From contig CALLIO010000168.1 of the NCBI GenBank assembly GCA_938009055.1, forward strand, positions 1-9,224: DNA of 9,224 nucleotides. Reading direction: 5' to 3'. Below, piece by piece: positions 6,688 through 9,224 of the stretch. Below the pieces are notes generated by a model. It did not search any database. It worked only from the letters and a program-made list of their open reading frames with translations, and had not been told where the DNA came from. The DNA comes from an uncultured Altererythrobacter sp. (GTDB taxonomy: Bacteria; Pseudomonadota; Alphaproteobacteria; Sphingomonadales; Sphingomonadaceae). The translations under genes were made by a program, and so were the position numbers. Numbering within the stretch: the first letter of the stretch is position 1; the number at the start of each line of letters is the position of its first letter.

Positions 6688-6701
6688 GCTATTGAGCATC
6701 T

Positions 6702-7562
6702 ATGACTTTTACTCTTCCCGGTTTCGATCTCGATACATTCATTCGCAATACGCTGGACGAAGACCTTGGCATTGGTCTTGAGGGCGGCGGCAAGGATGTA
6801 ACGAGCGAAAGCGTCATTCCAGCGGGCGCTCGCTTTTCCGGCGTCATGGACAGCCGCGATCCCATCACCGTTGCAGGCTTGCCCATTGCCGAAGCTTTCT
6901 TCCGCGCGCTTGACCCCGATATGGAGATTGAAGTGTTGGTGGAAGAAGGCGCGAAAGTGCCAGCGGGCAGCGATCTGATGCGCCTTTCCGGCAATGCTCG
7001 CGCTATGCTGACAGCGGAACGCAGCGCGCTCAACACAGTCCAGCATTTGTCCGGCATAGCGACCATGGCGCGCGAATATGTCGACGCTATGGATAGCGAG
7101 ACTTGCGTGCTGCTCGACACGCGCAAGACGATCCCCGGCCTCAGGATGTTAGAGAAATACGCGACGCGGATGGGCGGCGCGCAAAATCACCGCATGGGGC
7201 TGTGGGATGCCGCCATGATTAAGGACAATCACGTGGCCGTGGCAGGCTCTGTGGGTGAAGCGGTGCGCCGCGCAGCAGAAGCAGGCGTTGAGCATATCAT
7301 TTGCGAAGTCGACCGGCTCGACCAGATTGAACCTGCATTGGAGGCAGGCGCGCATCATTTGCTGCTCGATAATATGTCGCCAGACGTGCTGCGCGAAGCA
7401 GTGGGAATCGTAGCAGGCCGCGTGCCTTGCGAAGCATCGGGCGGAATCAATTTGGATACAATCAAAGCAAAAGCGGCGAGCGGCGTGCAATATTGCTCTG
7501 TCGGCAGGCTAACGCAAAGCGCGCCAGCAGCGGATATCGGACTGGACTTCGCGCTATTGTGA
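6702..7562 (+). CDS. nadC: Nicotinate-nucleotide diphosphorylase (carboxylating), quinolinate phosphoribosyltransferase
   Basis: A 286-residue cytosolic enzyme of de novo NAD synthesis: it converts quinolinate and PRPP to nicotinate mononucleotide, CO2 and pyrophosphate. Length and motifs match the family. The substrate-binding basic residues are visible as Arg107 (ERSALN), Arg141-Lys142 (DTRKTIPGLR), His163-Arg164 (QNHRMG) and Lys174 (IKDNH). The acidic pair is Glu202 (CEVD) and Asp223 (LLDNM), and the phosphate-binding EASGGI motif is near the C-terminus. The start at 6702 has no Shine-Dalgarno-like sequence. A possible promoter TTGCGG (6668-6673), 16 bases, TATTGA (6690-6695) would start transcription at about the ATG itself, implying a leaderless mRNA; this is speculative. 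The stop overlaps the GTG start of the next gene (GTGA). The NAD-pathway genes nadA and nadB are not in the window. Confidence 0.97.
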   Translation: MTFTLPGFDLDTFIRNTLDEDLGIGLEGGGKDVTSESVIPAGARFSGVMDSRDPITVAGLPIAEAFFRALDPDMEIEVLVEEGAKVPAGSDLMRLSGNARAMLTAERSALNTVQHLSGIATMAREYVDAMDSETCVLLDTRKTIPGLRMLEKYATRMGGAQNHRMGLWDAAMIKDNHVAVAGSVGEAVRRAAEAGVEHIICEVDRLDQIEPALEAGAHHLLLDNMSPDVLREAVGIVAGRVPCEASGGINLDTIKAKAASGVQYCSVGRLTQSAPAADIGLDFALL

Positions 7563-8005
7563 AGCTTGCCAAGGGGCCAAGACCGCTTTCAATCAAGCTG
7601 TTTGCCTGCGCATTCATCGCTGCAGCTGTCACTTCCTATATTCAAGCGCTCCAATTCTCGCCGCCGATGCACGAATTGCTCGCTCTTCAAATGCCGTGGC
7701 TCGAATGGAATGAAGACCGCGCCATCGTGTTCTTGTCCGCCAAACTTTCAATCGCCTTCATTTCAGTGGCGATGATCTACGGATGCGCCATCCGCTTTGC
7801 CCGCTGGCTAGTGGCGATTGCTTCCGCGTGGGATTTGCTAGACATGCCGCAAAAGGTAATGATTTGGGCACAGGATGAATATGTCTCGATTGGCTATTTG
7901 GTCGAACCTGGCCTGACTCTATGCGCGCTTGTGATGCTCTTCATGCCCGCATCCAATCGCTGGATGGCAAAGAGGGAGGCCGTGGATGCCAGCACTTTTG
8001 AATAG
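7559..8005 (+). CDS. Uncharacterised small membrane protein
   Basis: A 148-residue protein starting at GTG 7559, which overlaps the nadC stop in the arrangement GTGA. The reading frame extends further upstream to an ATG at 7427, but that would place 132 bases inside nadC and add a basic, non-conserved-looking leader, so the GTG is preferred. Three clear hydrophobic segments are seen (about 11-31, 54-77 and 109-129), with a weaker amphipathic stretch at 80-95 that includes WLVAIASAWDLLDM. The C-terminal 20 residues are polar and should lie at a membrane face. I do not recognise a family. Its 3' end contains the ribosome binding site and the first 20 bases of the RNase T2 gene, so all three genes are likely translated from one message. 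Confidence 0.72.
   Translation: MKLAKGPRPLSIKLFACAFIAAAVTSYIQALQFSPPMHELLALQMPWLEWNEDRAIVFLSAKLSIAFISVAMIYGCAIRFARWLVAIASAWDLLDMPQKVMIWAQDEYVSIGYLVEPGLTLCALVMLFMPASNRWMAKREAVDASTFE
7974..7979 (+). promoter_or_regulatory. Strong ribosome binding site of the RNase T2 gene
   Basis: GGGAGG lies 6 bases before the ATG at 7986, inside the coding sequence of the preceding membrane protein. It is the best Shine-Dalgarno match in the window and fixes the RNase T2 start despite the overlap. Confidence 0.7.
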
Positions 8006-8720
8006 GGCTGTGCTCGCCTTTGCAGCGCTAGCCATTCCCGCCACAGTTCAGGCCCAAGCATACCAATGCCGCATGCCGCAAAATATTGCTGTGCCCAATG
8101 CGGATCAGGGGCGCGAGCGGCGCATGCCAGTTACGGGCTACACAATGGCGCTTTCGTGGAGTCCGGAATTCTGCAAACCGCGTGAAGGTCAACGCGCGCA
8201 TGCCACGCAATGCAGCGGCAAGAACGGGCGCTTTGGCCTCGTAGTGCATGGGCTTTGGCCCGATGGCAGAGGGGTTGGTAGCGGAACGGGCCGCCCCAAC
8301 AGCTGGCCGCAATATTGTCGCACTCGCTACACACTGACGGCTGCCGAACTTCGCCGCAATTTGTGCATGATGCCCTCTGCTCGTTTGATCGCACGGCAAT
8401 GGGTCAAGCATGGCAGCTGCATGGGCAAGCCGCCTGCGACCTACTTCAAAGTCACTCGCATTTTGTGGAATGGATTGCGCATTCCCAACTATGATCGTTT
8501 ATCGCGCCGTGACGGGCTGACCGCAGGCGATATCAGAGGCGCATTGGCCGATGCGAATGATGGGTGGGAGCGCGCGCATATTGGCGTGAAACTGAACGAG
8601 CGTGGATGGCTACAAGAATTGAGACTGTGTTATACTAAGCGCTTCCGCTCGACACCTTGTGATAGCAGAAGGTTCGGCGCGGCTGATGGGGATCGCGCGA
8701 AGATTTGGCGAGGGCTCTAA
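7986..8720 (+). CDS. Exported ribonuclease T2 family protein with variant active site
   Basis: A 244-residue protein with a signal peptide (about 1-23, ending VQA) and the two T2 signatures. CAS-I is VVHGLWPDG with His88. CAS-II is QWVKHGSC at 138-145, with Lys141 and His142. T2 enzymes cleave RNA non-specifically through 2',3'-cyclic phosphates and are periplasmic or secreted in bacteria. In the usual CAS-II consensus EWxKHG, the Glu assists catalysis; here that position is Gln138, and the preceding position, often His, is Arg137. The two catalytic His positions are intact, so activity may be altered rather than lost, or this may be a lineage-specific form. Eight cysteines are present after the signal peptide, enough for four disulfides, as expected for an exported T2 fold. 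It overlaps the upstream gene by 20 bases. A role in RNA scavenging is the simplest guess. Confidence 0.93.
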   Translation: MPALLNRAVLAFAALAIPATVQAQAYQCRMPQNIAVPNADQGRERRMPVTGYTMALSWSPEFCKPREGQRAHATQCSGKNGRFGLVVHGLWPDGRGVGSGTGRPNSWPQYCRTRYTLTAAELRRNLCMMPSARLIARQWVKHGSCMGKPPATYFKVTRILWNGLRIPNYDRLSRRDGLTAGDIRGALADANDGWERAHIGVKLNERGWLQELRLCYTKRFRSTPCDSRRFGAADGDRAKIWRGL

Positions 8721-8762
8721 CGCGAGTTTGAACCCAAGCGATCGAATGAAAGGCTAAACACA

Positions 8763-9140
8763 ATGCGAAAAATCATCCTTTATGTGCTCGCTGCCTATTT
8801 TGTGCTGACGTCAGCCTATTTGTTCTTTTTCCCGCAGATATTCTACGATTCCACGCCCGGCTTGGCTGAGATGGGCCCGTTCAATTTCCACTTCATCCGC
8901 GATGTGTCCTTCGCCTTTCTCGTGGGCGGAGCAACGCTTGCTTATGGCGCCACAATCGGGCGGCGCGATGTGCTGGTGATCGGAGCAGCATGGCCATTCC
9001 TCCATGCCTTGTTCCACCTCACAATCTGGATGCATCGAGGCTTTCCGTTTGATGCGATCGCTGCTTCAGATTTTGCCGGAGTGATTGTGCCTGGCTTGCT
9101 GGCGATGGGACTGGCAATGAAAGCGCCGACGACAGACTAA
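8763..9140 (+). CDS. Uncharacterised four-helix membrane protein
   Basis: A 125-residue integral membrane protein with predicted helices at about 4-23, 48-65, 70-90 and 103-120. Motif-like parts are FFPQIFYDSTPG just after helix 1, GPFNFHFIRDV before helix 2, and HALFHLTIWMHRG at the end of helix 3, with several His, Arg and Asp residues near the membrane. Similar arrangements (FYDxFPG, GPYNxHxxRDVG, PHxxxH) occur, as far as I recall, in a widespread uncharacterised membrane family; no function is known to me. GAAAGG at 8748-8753 lies 9 bases before the ATG. The 42-bp gap from the RNase T2 gene has no clear terminator, so it may be read from the same transcript or have its own weak promoter. 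Confidence 0.8.
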   Translation: MRKIILYVLAAYFVLTSAYLFFFPQIFYDSTPGLAEMGPFNFHFIRDVSFAFLVGGATLAYGATIGRRDVLVIGAAWPFLHALFHLTIWMHRGFPFDAIAASDFAGVIVPGLLAMGLAMKAPTTD

Positions 9141-9224
9141 AAGTTGCTCTATTCAATCCAATGCACCGTTTCCGGTGCAATCATCATCAACCCAATCGAT
9201 TGTTGTATCGTAAACGGCTTTCCC
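9141..9224. other. Terminal stretch with a 7-bp hairpin; possibly the 3' end of a minus-strand gene
   Basis: TGCACCG (9162-9168) pairs with CGGTGCA (9173-9179) around the loop TTTC, 21 bases after the stop of the membrane protein gene. No T-run follows on the plus strand, so it is at best a weak terminator. On the minus strand two frames are open from the window edge. One ends at a stop at 9149-9151 with a C-terminus reading APETVHWIE, which looks protein-like; the other ends at 9153-9155. With only about 75 bases, open frames are expected by chance, so I do not call a gene. Confidence 0.3.

Noticed and set aside
7427..7558. Upstream extension of the 148-residue membrane protein to an ATG inside nadC.
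   Set aside because: The added residues are the shadow of the nadC C-terminus in another frame; the GTG at 7559 with stop overlap is the usual coupling arrangement.
1..9224. tRNA, rRNA, CRISPR, insertion sequence, prophage or toxin-antitoxin content.
   Set aside because: No cloverleaf, repeat-spacer pattern, terminal inverted repeats with transposase, or matching gene pair was seen on either strand.

Overview
The window looks like chromosomal DNA from an alphaproteobacterium, most likely a sphingomonad of the Erythrobacteraceae type. The basis is moderately high GC by eye, alphaproteobacterial codon habits, tightly packed genes, and protein sequences that read like members of families from that group. 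This placement is by recognition only; no search was run. I see no tRNA, rRNA, CRISPR array, transposase or phage gene.

Left part (1-3726, + strand): the 3' end of an alpha/beta hydrolase is followed by three envelope genes. These are a secreted BepA/YfgC-like M48 metalloprotease with a TPR-like C-terminus, a membrane-anchored or exported DsbA-family thioredoxin-fold protein (CGYC), and a second exported M48 protease with a different architecture. The last two genes overlap by one base. Together they look like a periplasmic protein quality-control cluster. The second protease has exactly two cysteines, so it could be a client of the thiol protein beside it.

Middle (3723-6464): a minus-strand HD-domain protein converges on the protease gene with a 4-bp overlap. 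It is transcribed divergently from a LytS-type (His_kinase family) sensor kinase and its LytTR response regulator, which are separated by a single base. The 110-bp divergent region holds a plausible promoter for the HD gene and three TTGGCG/CGCCAA half-sites, two of which form a perfect 12-bp palindrome.

Right part (6465-9224): a 237-bp GC-rich non-coding stretch packed with small hairpins precedes nadC (quinolinate phosphoribosyltransferase, NAD synthesis). Next come an uncharacterised small membrane protein starting on a GTG that overlaps the nadC stop, and an exported RNase T2-family protein whose start lies inside the membrane-protein gene. These three overlap and probably form one transcript. 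The RNase T2 protein has Gln where the second catalytic motif normally has Glu. A second uncharacterised small membrane protein follows, and the window ends in a short stretch with a 7-bp hairpin.

I found no large undescribed system. The best leads are the protease/thioredoxin/protease cluster, the hairpin-rich element before nadC, the palindromic divergent control region, and the RNase T2 active-site variant.
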